This document shows, piece by piece, positions 46,962 to 55,494 of a DNA stretch of 64,000 nt. A model generated the notes under the pieces. It had not been told where the DNA came from, did no database searches, and saw nothing but the letters and a program-made list of their open reading frames with translations. Source of the stretch: Paucilactobacillus kaifaensis (GTDB lineage: Bacteria; Bacillota; Bacilli; Lactobacillales; Lactobacillaceae). Made by a program: the position numbers and the translations under genes. Every line of letters begins with the position of its first letter. Positions within the stretch are counted from its first letter, which is position 1. The DNA lies in NCBI RefSeq assembly GCF_005405145.1, contig NZ_BJDM01000002.1:147763-211762 (forward strand), given 5' to 3'.

Positions 46962-47220
46962 CTATGTGCCTCCCATTTCAATTATTTTCATCATACTGAT
47001 TGAAAATAATTATGCAATCAATTTATTAATCAGTTTTATCTTTTTTGTGCTAGGAAGTTTGTTATAACAATGTTTATTCGTTATTAAAATTAAAAAATAA
47101 AAATATTTATTTTTTGACTTTACGATCTTAATTTTCGTTTAAAATATGGGATTTGACCGTACTATTGATGTACATAAATATTTTTATATTGTTTTAAGCG
47201 TTAAAATTAAAAATTCTTCA
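46962..47220. other. serC upstream region with an 11-bp inverted repeat
   Basis: AT-rich, no ORF. AATTATTTTCA (46980-46990) and TGAAAATAATT (47001-47011) form a perfect 11-bp inverted repeat around 10 bp, 19-50 bp before the serC start: a candidate operator or 5' UTR hairpin for the serine operon. Confidence 0.6.
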
Positions 47221-47250
47221 TTGACAACTATCTTCTGTTTCAACTATACT
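47221..47250 (+). promoter_or_regulatory. Promoter of the TrpXYZ-like operon
   Basis: TTGACA (47221-47226), 18-bp spacer, TATACT (47245-47250). Strong and constitutive-looking, about 36 bp before the leader peptide, with control expected downstream by attenuation. Confidence 0.85.
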
Positions 47251-47285
47251 TATGCACATTAAGACGACGTGGGAGATTAAGTCAT

Positions 47286-47333
47286 ATGAGCAAATTAACA
47301 CAACAATTGAATAGCCGTTGGCAAAGCCGGTAA
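47286..47333 (+). CDS. Leader peptide MSKLTQQLNSRWQSR
   Basis: 15-residue ORF with GGGAG upstream, placed right after the promoter of an ABC transporter operon. It contains one UGG (Trp) codon near its end and stops before a set of mutually exclusive hairpins. The TrpXYZ family downstream makes tryptophan a plausible signal, but a single Trp codon, Arg codons or stalling by another ligand are alternatives. Too short for usual gene finders. Confidence 0.6.
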   Translation: MSKLTQQLNSRWQSR

Positions 47334-47490
47334 TTCAGGTTATGTGTGTTCATCACAGATATGACCTGAGTTTTCAGATTATATCTGTGCCGACTTATTA
47401 AGTTTTGCGAGTCTGCATGGATTTTCCATTGCAGGCTTTTTCTTTTGGAGTTAAGAAGGAGTCCCTGTGATGGAGACTCCTTTTTGTTTT
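47334..47490 (+). promoter_or_regulatory. Attenuator with two terminators
   Basis: Hairpin 1 pairs TCAGGT with ACCTGA (47335-47370). Hairpin 2 pairs ACAGATAT (47355-47362) with ATATCTGT (47381-47388) and excludes hairpin 1. Terminator A: CTGCATGG / CCATTGCAG (47413-47434) then CTTTTTCTTTT. Terminator B: AAGGAGTC / GACTCCTT (47457-47481) then TTTGTTTT. Both terminators precede the first structural gene. Confidence 0.7.
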
Positions 47491-47493
47491 GGA

Positions 47494-47608
47494 CCGTGTT
47501 GTTTTAACCAAACTTCTGGGCTAAGCCAATTGTCCATCATTCGCGAAACCAGCGAACAATGTACAATTATCTTAGCCTACGAAGTCGTATCGGTTAAAAA
47601 ACACTCTA
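47494..47608 (-). repeat. Palindromic element, type I, copy 16
   Basis: Read on the minus strand: starts AGAGTGTTTTTTAACCGAT, arms CTTCGTAGGCTAAG and CTTAGCCCAGAAG, ends TTGGTTAAAACAACACGG. Sits between the attenuator terminators and the ribosome binding site of the first ABC gene, AGAGTG end 25 nt before the start codon. Confidence 0.85.
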
Positions 47609-47632
47609 ATTTGGATAAAGGTGGTAGTGATT

Positions 47633-48625
47633 ATGAAACGTATGTATGCTTTTATAGCTATTATTTTGATTTTTCTCGGTTTTGCTTATTTTAAAGAGGG
47701 TGGCTTGGTTACCAAAGAAAAAACACCAACTGTTGGTATTTTAACCTTGATGCACCAGCCAGCTTTGGATCAAATTCATAAGGGTGTGGTTGCCGGGTTA
47801 GCCAAAGAGGGCTACCACGACGGTAAAAACATCAAAATTGATTATCAAAATGCTCAGGGTGACCAAAGTAATTTGAAAACAATGAGTTCTAAGCTCGTCA
47901 ACAATAACTCAAATGTGTTGGTTGGAATCACAACTCCGGCTGCACAGGCATTGGCCAACACGACAACCAAAATTCCAATTGTCTTAGGCGCTGTAACAGA
48001 TCCTAAGTCTGCTGGATTGGTCAAAGATAATAAGCACCCCGGGGGTAATATTTCTGGAGTCTCTGACCAAGCTCCATTGGAAGAACAATTAGAGTTAATT
48101 CAGTCCTTCATGCCGAATCTAAAAACGCTTGGCATCATCTACACGTCAAGTGATAACTCGGCAGTGACTGAAGAAAAGAAATTCGTACAATTATGCAAAG
48201 AAAAACACGTTAATCTAAAAACGTACTCAATTTCAAATAGTAATGATCTTAATCAAGTATCACAGGAAATGATGACTCAAGTGGATGCAGTTTTTGTTCC
48301 AACCGACAATACCATTGCTGGTGCCATGCAGACATTAGTTAAAAATGCGGATGCTGCGCGCAAGCCCATCTTCCCTACTGTTGATACAATGGTAAAAGAT
48401 GGTGGTGTTGCAACATACAGCGTCAATCAATACAAATTAGGCGTTCAAAGCGGCGAGTTAGCTGGACAAATTCTTAAAGGGAAAAAGAAAACAGCTACCA
48501 CACCAATTCAATATATTCGCCATGGTGAGCCAACTTTAAATTTGAAACAAGCCCGTAAATTAGGTTTACACATACCAGCATCATTCTTACGGGATGCACA
48601 AAAAAATGGGGAGGTCTTCAAATGA
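47633..48625 (+). CDS. ABC transporter substrate-binding protein, TrpX-like
   Basis: 330 residues. N-terminal membrane segment (about 5-18) used as signal anchor, then a two-domain type 1 binding fold: PTVGILTLMHQPALDQIHKGV, DYQNAQGDQSNLKTMSSKLV, VGITTPAAQALAN, GAVTDPKSAGLV and VFVPTDNTIAG. This is the ABC_sub_bind family found with a single permease and an ATPase in lactic acid bacteria, where T-box control points to tryptophan or tyrosine. ATG 47633 follows AAAGGTGG; the GTG at 47621 lies inside that site. Confidence 0.87.
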   Translation: MKRMYAFIAIILIFLGFAYFKEGGLVTKEKTPTVGILTLMHQPALDQIHKGVVAGLAKEGYHDGKNIKIDYQNAQGDQSNLKTMSSKLVNNNSNVLVGITTPAAQALANTTTKIPIVLGAVTDPKSAGLVKDNKHPGGNISGVSDQAPLEEQLELIQSFMPNLKTLGIIYTSSDNSAVTEEKKFVQLCKEKHVNLKTYSISNSNDLNQVSQEMMTQVDAVFVPTDNTIAGAMQTLVKNADAARKPIFPTVDTMVKDGGVATYSVNQYKLGVQSGELAGQILKGKKKTATTPIQYIRHGEPTLNLKQARKLGLHIPASFLRDAQKNGEVFK

Positions 48626-49521
48626 ATTTAATTGTCTCAGCAATCGGTCAAGGACTATTATGGGCTATCCTTGGACTAGGTTTATTTTTAACTTTTAGAA
48701 TTTTAGATTTTCCTGATATGACCGTTGAAGGTACCTTTCCTTTAGGTGCTGCCGTCGCTGTAACTGCAATCGTTCACGGAATGTCACCATTAATGGCTAC
48801 CTTCCTTGCTTTTCTAGCAGGAATGGTTGCGGGCCTGATTACTGGACTGCTATACACTAAAGGCAAAATTCCAATTCTTCTTGCTGGAATTTTAACGATG
48901 ACCGCAGCTTACTCAATTAATTTGCGAATCATGGGTAAATCAAACACTTCGCTGTTAGGTCAAAAAACACTCCTTAAAACAAAGTTTTTATCAAGTCTAC
49001 CGACTTATTTTGATAGTGTCTTTTTAGGAATGCTGATCATTGCTATTATCACTATTATCTTAATTTTCTTTCTTCAGACTGATTTAGGTCAAGCTTTTAT
49101 CGCCACTGGGGATAATGAAAAAATGGCCAAATCACTTGGAATCCACACCGATAACATGAAAAACATGGGATTAATGGTTTCCAACGGAATGGTGGGTATC
49201 TGTGGTGCCCTAATTGCGCAGAGTAACGGCTATGCGGATATTAATATGGGAATTGGTACTATCGTGATTGCGCTAGCCTCCATCATTATCGGTGAAGTCG
49301 TCTTTGGTGAATTAACATTAAACCAACGATTAGTAGCGGTCACATTAGGAAGTATTATTTACCGTTTGATTTTACTAGCAGTTTTGCAGTTAGGATTCAG
49401 TGCCAACGATCTAAATGTGCTTTCATCAATTGTCTTAGCACTATGCATGATGTTGCCACAATTCAAAAAAGCCCTACACTTAGACCATATTTTATCAAAG
49501 GGGGTTAGGGTTGATGACTAA
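48622..49521 (+). CDS. ABC transporter permease, TrpY-like
   Basis: 299 residues, about eight predicted membrane segments, branched-chain-type permease fold. Motifs FRILDFPDMTVEGTFPLGAA and LGIHTDNMKNMGLMVSNGMVG. Start overlaps the binding-protein stop by 4 nt (ATGA), with GGGGAGG upstream. Forms the membrane channel of the transporter. Confidence 0.88.
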   Translation: MNLIVSAIGQGLLWAILGLGLFLTFRILDFPDMTVEGTFPLGAAVAVTAIVHGMSPLMATFLAFLAGMVAGLITGLLYTKGKIPILLAGILTMTAAYSINLRIMGKSNTSLLGQKTLLKTKFLSSLPTYFDSVFLGMLIIAIITIILIFFLQTDLGQAFIATGDNEKMAKSLGIHTDNMKNMGLMVSNGMVGICGALIAQSNGYADINMGIGTIVIALASIIIGEVVFGELTLNQRLVAVTLGSIIYRLILLAVLQLGFSANDLNVLSSIVLALCMMLPQFKKALHLDHILSKGVRVDD

Positions 49522-50278
49522 ACCAATTTTGGCATTAAAAAATATTGTAACCCTAGTTAACAAGGGTACATCCAGTGAAACTGAAATCCTAAAAAATTTA
49601 AATCTAACGATTAACGATGGTGATTTCATCACTATTGTTGGCGCTAATGGGGCTGGTAAGTCAACCTTATTTAACGTAATTGGTGGTAACCTACCTGTCG
49701 ATTCTGGTGAAATACTGCTACACGATCAAGATATTACAACCCAAAATGAAGAGGAACGGACTAAATTTTTAAGTCGTGTTTTTCAAGATCCTAAATTGGG
49801 TACAGCACCACGAATGACTGTTGCGGAAAATCTGCTTTTGGCCCAAAAGCGTGGGGAAAGACGACTTTTAAAACCACGTCAACTAAAACAAAATATGGCT
49901 GAATTTACTGCACTAGCATCCACCATGAACAATGGTCTGGAACAAAGAATGAACACTGCCACTGGAAACCTGTCTGGTGGTCAACGTCAGGCATTGAGTT
50001 TCTTAATGGCCACATTAAAACGTCCAGATGTAATTTTACTAGACGAACACACAGCAGCACTAGATCCAAGAACCAGTCAAGAATTATTACACGCAACCAA
50101 CAAACGCATTAATGAGGATCATCTAACAGCATTAATGATCACCCATCACCTTGAAGATGCCCTAAAATATGGCAATCGATTAGTAGTATTAGACGACGGC
50201 AAAATTAAAGCTGACTTCAAGGGTGTAGAAAAAGAGCAACTGACAACGGATCGGCTGTATGAGTATTTTGAGCTATAG
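49514..50278 (+). CDS. ABC transporter ATPase, TrpZ-like
   Basis: 254 residues. Walker A GANGAGKST, Q-loop RVFQDPKLGTAP, signature NLSGGQRQAL, Walker B VILLDEHTAALD (His in place of the usual Pro), H-loop MITHHLEDAL. ATG 49514 follows GGGTTAGGG; the preceding TTG is not needed. Overlaps the permease gene by 8 nt. Powers the TrpXYZ-like importer. Confidence 0.92.
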   Translation: MTKPILALKNIVTLVNKGTSSETEILKNLNLTINDGDFITIVGANGAGKSTLFNVIGGNLPVDSGEILLHDQDITTQNEEERTKFLSRVFQDPKLGTAPRMTVAENLLLAQKRGERRLLKPRQLKQNMAEFTALASTMNNGLEQRMNTATGNLSGGQRQALSFLMATLKRPDVILLDEHTAALDPRTSQELLHATNKRINEDHLTALMITHHLEDALKYGNRLVVLDDGKIKADFKGVEKEQLTTDRLYEYFEL

Positions 50279-50379
50279 AATCCGCGTTTAAAAGTTAGAA
50301 TGTAGAAAAATAGTATGACCGAATTCGGTCATACTATTTTTATGTTACATGAAAATTTTTGTGGCTGTGAGCACGTTTC
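50277..50379 (+). repeat. Palindromic element, short type II, copy 17
   Basis: Starts AGAATCCGCGTTTAAAAG within the TAG stop of the ATPase gene and ends GTGAGCACGTTTC. Inner stem AAAAATAGTATGACCGAATT is fully self-complementary with AATTCGGTCATACTATTTTT, so the loop is almost absent. Shorter than other copies (103 bp), with decayed outer arms. Confidence 0.78.
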
Positions 50380-50416
50380 AAAATAACATGCAAAACAATG
50401 GCAATTCAGCAATAAA

Positions 50417-51283
50417 CTAACTTTCCCACCACAACTTAACCAGTGCCTGTGTTCCATCATTTCCCAAATTACGTTGATCAACCAACTGTTCATATAGCTG
50501 TTTAGCTTGATTGGTAGCCGGTAAATTTAAGTTCATCTTATCAGCCTCATCTAACGCGATCCGCAAATCCTTCAAAAAATGCTTAGCAAAAAATCCAGGG
50601 GTATAGTCGCCTTTCAGGATACGCGGAACATAATTTGCCATGCTCCAATTAGCTGCGCCACCAGAATTTAACGTTTCTAACACAGTTGGCAAATCTAATT
50701 TAGCTGCCCTAGCGTAGACCAGCATTTCTGTTAATCCCGTCATCGTTCCAGCAATCATAATTTGATTGGCCATTTTAGCATGCTGGCCCGCACCATAAGA
50801 TCCGAAATAATTAACCCTTTGTCCCACCTGTTTAAAAAGCGGCACCAATTTGTCAAATGCGGTCTTGTTACCGCCTACCATAATTGTTAAAGTGGCATTT
50901 TTGGCGCCAATATCCCCTCCAGATACCGGGGCATCCAAAGCTAATAGTCCATTTTTATCGGTATAAGCACCGATTTTAATTGCTAGCGATGGTGTGCTAG
51001 TTGTCATATCAACTATTAGCTGACCAGGCTCTGCTACACTAAAGATTCCCTGGTTCCCAAAATAAACTTCCTCAACATCTTGTGGATAACCAACCATTGT
51101 GAAGACAACCTCATTATTGACCGTAGCTTTAGCTGGTGTATCAGCCCAATGAGCTCCATTGTTTAACACATTATCCGCTTTGCTTTTAGTTCGATTATAA
51201 ACCGTCAGTTCATGTCCTGCGGTTAACAAGTTATTAATAATTCCAGTTCCCATGACGCCAGTTCCGATAAATCCGATTTTCAT
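50417..51283 (-). CDS. NAD-dependent beta-hydroxyacid dehydrogenase
   Basis: 288 residues of the 3-hydroxyisobutyrate dehydrogenase / tartronate semialdehyde reductase family. GFIGTGVMGTGIINNL (dinucleotide site), VDMTTSTPSLA and DAPVSGGDIGAKNATLTIMVGG (substrate loop), catalytic Lys in GAGQHAKMANQIM. ATG 51283 follows AAGGAGC; the 13-codon longer frame is unlikely. Reads convergent to the ABC operon and divergent from the aldo-keto reductase gene. Confidence 0.9.
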   Translation of the reverse strand: MKIGFIGTGVMGTGIINNLLTAGHELTVYNRTKSKADNVLNNGAHWADTPAKATVNNEVVFTMVGYPQDVEEVYFGNQGIFSVAEPGQLIVDMTTSTPSLAIKIGAYTDKNGLLALDAPVSGGDIGAKNATLTIMVGGNKTAFDKLVPLFKQVGQRVNYFGSYGAGQHAKMANQIMIAGTMTGLTEMLVYARAAKLDLPTVLETLNSGGAANWSMANYVPRILKGDYTPGFFAKHFLKDLRIALDEADKMNLNLPATNQAKQLYEQLVDQRNLGNDGTQALVKLWWES

Positions 51284-51395
51284 TTTGGCCAGCTCCTTTT
51301 CTTTGCAGCATCTCTCACTCACGCCATTATCCTACCACGAAAAGAAGAAAGAGTGCTAAACTTGAGGCGATAATAATTTTAAGGAGATGGCAAGT

Positions 51396-52349
51396 TTGAA
51401 AACAATTAAGCTCGGTGAAAGTGGCATCAATGCTTCTCAAATCGCACTAGGAATCATGCGTATGGGCTCATTAAGTGTCGCAGACGCAACTAAAGTAATC
51501 GAAACAACCTACAATGCAGGCGTCAATTTTTATGACGCTGCAGATATCTATCTTAACGGGAACTCAGAAAAAACATTCGGTGCAGCTTTGAAACAAGCTT
51601 CATTTTCACGCGATGATATTTATATTCAATCTAAAGGCGGCATTGTATTAGACCCTAAGCGTAGCACCGGCGACCTGGTTTTCGGTCAACGATACGATTT
51701 TTCTAAACAACACTTATTAGAAGCTATCGATGGTATTTTAGAACGTTTAGATATTGATTATTTGGATTCATTTTTGTTGCATCGTCCCGATCCACTGATG
51801 GAACCCGAGCAAATCGCTGATGCATTCAATGAATTGCAGGCTAGTGGTAAAGTTCGTCACTTCGGTGTTTCCAATTTTAACGCTAGTCAAATTAACGTCT
51901 TGCAAAATACTCTAAATCAAAAATTGATTGTCGATCAACTGCAGTTTGGCGTAATGCATACTGGAATGGTTGACAGCGGTATTCATGTAAATATGACTGA
52001 TCCAGATAGTGTTGATCATGATAGCGGTTTGCTAGAGTATTTACGATTCCATAAGATGAATATTCAAGCTTGGTCTCCTTATCAGTATGGAATGTTCGAA
52101 GGAACATTTATTGATAATCCCAAGTTCCCTGAATTGAATGCTAAATTACAAGAAGTTGCTGATAAATATCATGTCACTAAAAATGGTATTGCAACCGCTT
52201 GGATCACTAGAATGCCACACAACATTCAAGTACTGCTAGGATCAATGAATCCACAACATTTACAGGAAAGCATTGCTGGTGCCGAAGTTAAACTGGATAA
52301 ACAAGAATGGTATGACATTTACTTTGCAGCGGGACATACATTACCATAG
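51396..52349 (+). CDS. Aldo/keto reductase
   Basis: 317-residue NADPH-dependent oxidoreductase, TIM barrel. Catalytic tetrad visible: FYDAADIYLNG (Asp, Tyr), IQSKGGIV (Lys), SFLLHRPDP (His); C-terminal VLLGSMNPQHLQESI binds the cofactor. I choose TTG 51396 because AAGGAG lies 8 nt upstream; ATG 51387 overlaps that site. Related to YcsN/YdhF oxidoreductases; physiological substrate unknown. Confidence 0.9.
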   Translation: MKTIKLGESGINASQIALGIMRMGSLSVADATKVIETTYNAGVNFYDAADIYLNGNSEKTFGAALKQASFSRDDIYIQSKGGIVLDPKRSTGDLVFGQRYDFSKQHLLEAIDGILERLDIDYLDSFLLHRPDPLMEPEQIADAFNELQASGKVRHFGVSNFNASQINVLQNTLNQKLIVDQLQFGVMHTGMVDSGIHVNMTDPDSVDHDSGLLEYLRFHKMNIQAWSPYQYGMFEGTFIDNPKFPELNAKLQEVADKYHVTKNGIATAWITRMPHNIQVLLGSMNPQHLQESIAGAEVKLDKQEWYDIYFAAGHTLP

Positions 52350-52394
52350 ACAAAAACTAGATTCTCTCGACTTCATTATATTAACTTTAACTCT

Positions 52395-52452
52395 AAAATA
52401 GTAGAAGCTGAGAACGATTCTGATTAGAATCGTTCTCAGCTTCTACTATTTT
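52395..52452. terminator. Long perfect bidirectional terminator
   Basis: 26-bp perfect stem AAAATAGTAGAAGCTGAGAA... around the loop TGATTA, with T-runs at both ends, between the convergent aldo-keto reductase and thioredoxin genes. It reaches the thioredoxin stop codon. It lacks the AGAGTG/CACGTTT ends, so it is not one of the palindromic repeat family. Confidence 0.92.
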
Positions 52453-52777
52453 AGTTTGTGTACTGTTCTAACTTTTTATCTAAATATTTACTTAGCTTGG
52501 CCTTCGGATAGACTCCCGTTACTTTTTCCTTGGCAATCCCGTCATTAAATACCACTAAACTAGGGACACTCATTACCTTGCAACTCATTGCAATTTCTTG
52601 ACTCTCGTCAACGTTAAATTTTACAAATTTGATTTGTTCGCCATACTCTTGTTCGAGCTGTTCTAATACTGGTTCTGTCATTTTACATGATGCACACCAA
52701 GGCGCCCAAAAATCGACCAGAGTTAATTGTCCCTTTGTCGTTTCATCAAAATTTTCTTTCGTCGCAATCACTGCCAT
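52451..52777 (-). CDS. Thioredoxin-like protein with WCASC active site
   Basis: 108 residues, complete thioredoxin fold. The active site reads FWAPWCASCKM instead of WCGPC; the cis-Pro motif MSVPSLVVF is present. The altered dipeptide would change redox potential, so it may be a specialised paralogue rather than the main TrxA. Its ATG follows the terC stop directly (TAAATG), so both are translated from one mRNA. Confidence 0.9.
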   Translation of the reverse strand: MAVIATKENFDETTKGQLTLVDFWAPWCASCKMTEPVLEQLEQEYGEQIKFVKFNVDESQEIAMSCKVMSVPSLVVFNDGIAKEKVTGVYPKAKLSKYLDKKLEQYTN

Positions 52778-53527
52778 TTAGTTTTTTCCTCGCTTCAATC
52801 CACTTCGTATCCAGTGCACCACAAACGTCAGTACAAACATTACTACAATAAAAATTCCAAATGCACCCGATGATATTTCAATATCAATCATTGGAATCGT
52901 CAAAAATAATTTAACCGCAATCAGCCCAATTAGTAAGTAGGCCATGGGCTCTAGTTCAGGAATTCGATGCATCAATCGCATAATTACTTCCGCAACACCA
53001 CGCATGCACAAGATTCCAATCAAGCCACCAATTAAAACAATGACCGGATTACTTGAAATAGCTAATGAAGCTAACACTGAATCAACAGAGAAAACAATAT
53101 CCATTAGCTCAATTTGGATCACAACTGACCAAAACAAAGACAGAAACCTTTTTTTAGGCATCCGAATGATCTTTTTCGGTCGGCCTCCATTAATTTTATG
53201 GTAGAAAAATCGGACTGATAAATAAAGTAGATACAAGGCACCAACCACTTTAATCACCCAAAAATTAATTAGGTAGGTCCCAATTCCAATAATTAAAAAT
53301 CTGAAAATATACGCACCCCAAATACCATAAAAAAGAGACTTCTCTTGTTCCTTTTTATCAGGCAAAGCACGCGTTTGGGCTGCTAATACAATTGCATTAT
53401 CAACCGACAATAAACATTCAATCATGACCAAGGAAAAGATAACTAGCCAGTCATTTCCTGACTCAATTACTGTGGCCCAGTTATGTAAATCAAAAAAAGG
53501 ACCATACAGGTTTTCTAAAAGTGACAA
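52778..53527 (-). CDS. TerC family integral membrane protein
   Basis: 249 residues with seven predicted membrane segments. Family motifs: SLVMIECLLSVDNAIVLA (segment 2, acidic residues in the membrane), LMDIVFSVDSVLA (segment 5), and MAYLLIGLIAVKL. Relatives export manganese or serve protein secretion and metallation. Cotranscribed with a thioredoxin-like protein, which could hint at extracytoplasmic redox or metallation of exported enzymes; this is speculative. Confidence 0.9.
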   Translation of the reverse strand: MSLLENLYGPFFDLHNWATVIESGNDWLVIFSLVMIECLLSVDNAIVLAAQTRALPDKKEQEKSLFYGIWGAYIFRFLIIGIGTYLINFWVIKVVGALYLLYLSVRFFYHKINGGRPKKIIRMPKKRFLSLFWSVVIQIELMDIVFSVDSVLASLAISSNPVIVLIGGLIGILCMRGVAEVIMRLMHRIPELEPMAYLLIGLIAVKLFLTIPMIDIEISSGAFGIFIVVMFVLTFVVHWIRSGLKRGKN

Positions 53528-53587
53528 TAATTTTCCTCCAATATTGTAAACAATCGGTTCTCCACCAAAAAACCATTCTACTACAAA

Positions 53588-54466
53588 TTATTTAAAATAG
53601 TCTGGAATTGGCGCATTAATTTTTATTTTTGTCTGTTCAAATGGCAAAATTAGTTGTAACGAGGCTGCATGCAGCAACATTTTTTCATTGGTAATACTAG
53701 AATACAATGGGTCACCAATAATTGAATGTCCAATTCCTGCCAGATGAACTCGCAATTGGTGTGTCCTGCCCGTCCCTAATTCCAATTTAACCAGCGTTTT
53801 ATCATCCTGTTTTCTGATAACCTGATAGGATGTCAACGCTGGTTGTGCTTGTGGTCCTGCAATCATTCGCTTACGTTTATCCAGTGGATCACGTCCAATT
53901 GGTAAATTAATTTGACCTTGTAATTGATCAAATGTCCCTGCTACCCAAGCAAAATAATCCCGTGATATTTGTTTTGTGCTAATTAGTCGATCTAAAATTG
54001 GTACCACCACCGGGCTTTTAGCAACAATTATTGCACCACTCGTCTGTTGATCGATTCGATGAACCATGTAAGGAGCAGAACCACTTTGCAATAAATAACT
54101 AGCTACAAAATTCATTAATGTTCCGCGTTCCAGTGGTTGATTCGGATGCGTTTTAACTCCAGCAGGTTTGTTAACCACCAATAGATGCTCATTTTCAAAT
54201 AACACTTCAACTTTGGTATTACCGTCCTTAAGATAATTTGATTGGCTAGTTCTAAAGTCACTCGCTAAAAAATTCATGCTAATCAAATCGCCAGCATTTG
54301 CGGTATAATTCATGGGTAAATATTTATGATTGACCATTACATCTTGCCGCACGCGTAAAAAATGCACAACTCGATGTGGCAACAACCATTGCTGTTCTAA
54401 TAAACTACGTAAATTACACGGCTGAAAATTAGGTCTCAGTTGATTTGTAACCTGCCAAGTTTTCAT
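53588..54466 (-). CDS. RluD-family pseudouridine synthase
   Basis: 292 residues. N-terminal S4-like region (about 15-75), then the catalytic domain with VVNKPAGVKTHPN, VHRIDQQTSGAIIVAKS (catalytic Asp in HRID, canonical HRLD), and LGTGRTHQLRVHLAGIGHSIIGD. Modifies uridines of rRNA or tRNA; the exact target is unknown. Divergent from the YdcF-like gene. Confidence 0.93.
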   Translation of the reverse strand: MKTWQVTNQLRPNFQPCNLRSLLEQQWLLPHRVVHFLRVRQDVMVNHKYLPMNYTANAGDLISMNFLASDFRTSQSNYLKDGNTKVEVLFENEHLLVVNKPAGVKTHPNQPLERGTLMNFVASYLLQSGSAPYMVHRIDQQTSGAIIVAKSPVVVPILDRLISTKQISRDYFAWVAGTFDQLQGQINLPIGRDPLDKRKRMIAGPQAQPALTSYQVIRKQDDKTLVKLELGTGRTHQLRVHLAGIGHSIIGDPLYSSITNEKMLLHAASLQLILPFEQTKIKINAPIPDYFK

Positions 54467-54507
54467 TAATACTTACTCACTTTCTAGCTCTGAAAGGAAC
54501 ACTTCTC

Positions 54508-55494
54508 ATGTCCATTAGCTTGTTTGCTTTACTTTTAATTGGAATATTATTTTTCATAATCACAATAACTCAGTCGTCGCTACAAAGTACAGGTTATTTA
54601 GCAACCGGATTACTATGTTTGGTAACATTAATCGGACTATCTAACTTCCGTTCATTAGCAGTCACCGTTATAGTTTTTATTATTTTAACTCTGATTATTT
54701 GGCTTAGTCGTGGTTTGAGCGAACTGATCAAGCAAACACCAGAGCTATTTTTACGACTAAGCCTTAACTTTAAATTAACACTGATCGGAGCAACTTTATG
54801 GCTAGTAATTTGCTTTTTAATCATTCTGTTAATTATGTTCAGGCCAACTTTACCAATCGGCTTGCAACTATTTGGTACCATGCCTATCTATTTCATCTTG
54901 ACACTATTAGCCTACTACCTTAATTCATGGTTATTACTAAGAACTAGTAATTTCGCATCCCAAAATCAAGTTTTATTGATTTTGGGTGCAGGGTTAACTA
55001 ATGGTACACAGCCAGGAACTGAACTTAAACGGCGTCTTGACAAGGCGATCGAACTAAATCAAATTAACAATAACAATCCCTTAATTATCGTTGCAGGCGG
55101 TCAAGGACCAGACGAACGGCAGACAGAAGCCGCCGCCATGAAACAATATTTAGTCACACACGCCGTTAATACTGAACAAATTGTAATGGAAAATCAGTCA
55201 CGTAATACCTGGGAAAACTTGGTTAATAGTCAACAACTGATTAACCAAAAATTTAACTACCAACCCACAGTAACAGTAATTTCAAGCCACTACCATTTAT
55301 TACGTGTCTGCCTTTACGCACGCAAACTAAACTTTGCGATTCAGCCAGTAGGCGTGAAAAGCGCCAGCCAACTTTATGTAAGTTCATCAATTCGTGAATG
55401 GATAAGCATTTTGCTAATGCATCCATATCAGCATTGTACATTCGCAATAATCTTCACACTTATAGTTAACTCAGTTCAAATTATTAACAGTTAA
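54508..55494 (+). CDS. YdcF/DUF218 family membrane protein
   Basis: 328 residues. Five or six membrane segments fill the first 150 residues, followed by a DUF218 (YdcF) domain beginning LLILGAGLTNGTQPGTELKRRL and containing VAGGQGPDERQTEA and ENQSRNTWENL. The domain is linked to cell-envelope metabolism (SanA/ElyC-type proteins), but the reaction is unknown. GAAAGGAACA precedes ATG 54508. Its 3' end overlaps the convergent gene by 24 nt. Confidence 0.87.
   Translation: MSISLFALLLIGILFFIITITQSSLQSTGYLATGLLCLVTLIGLSNFRSLAVTVIVFIILTLIIWLSRGLSELIKQTPELFLRLSLNFKLTLIGATLWLVICFLIILLIMFRPTLPIGLQLFGTMPIYFILTLLAYYLNSWLLLRTSNFASQNQVLLILGAGLTNGTQPGTELKRRLDKAIELNQINNNNPLIIVAGGQGPDERQTEAAAMKQYLVTHAVNTEQIVMENQSRNTWENLVNSQQLINQKFNYQPTVTVISSHYHLLRVCLYARKLNFAIQPVGVKSASQLYVSSSIREWISILLMHPYQHCTFAIIFTLIVNSVQIINS

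Noticed and set aside
47286..47490. T-box in front of the TrpXYZ-like operon
   Set aside because: No AGGGTGGNACCGCG-type sequence precedes the terminators; the leader has a peptide ORF and paired hairpins instead.
52395..52452. 26-bp perfect hairpin as another member of the palindromic family
   Set aside because: It has neither the AGAGTG nor the CACGTTT end nor the inner motifs; it is an ordinary bidirectional terminator.
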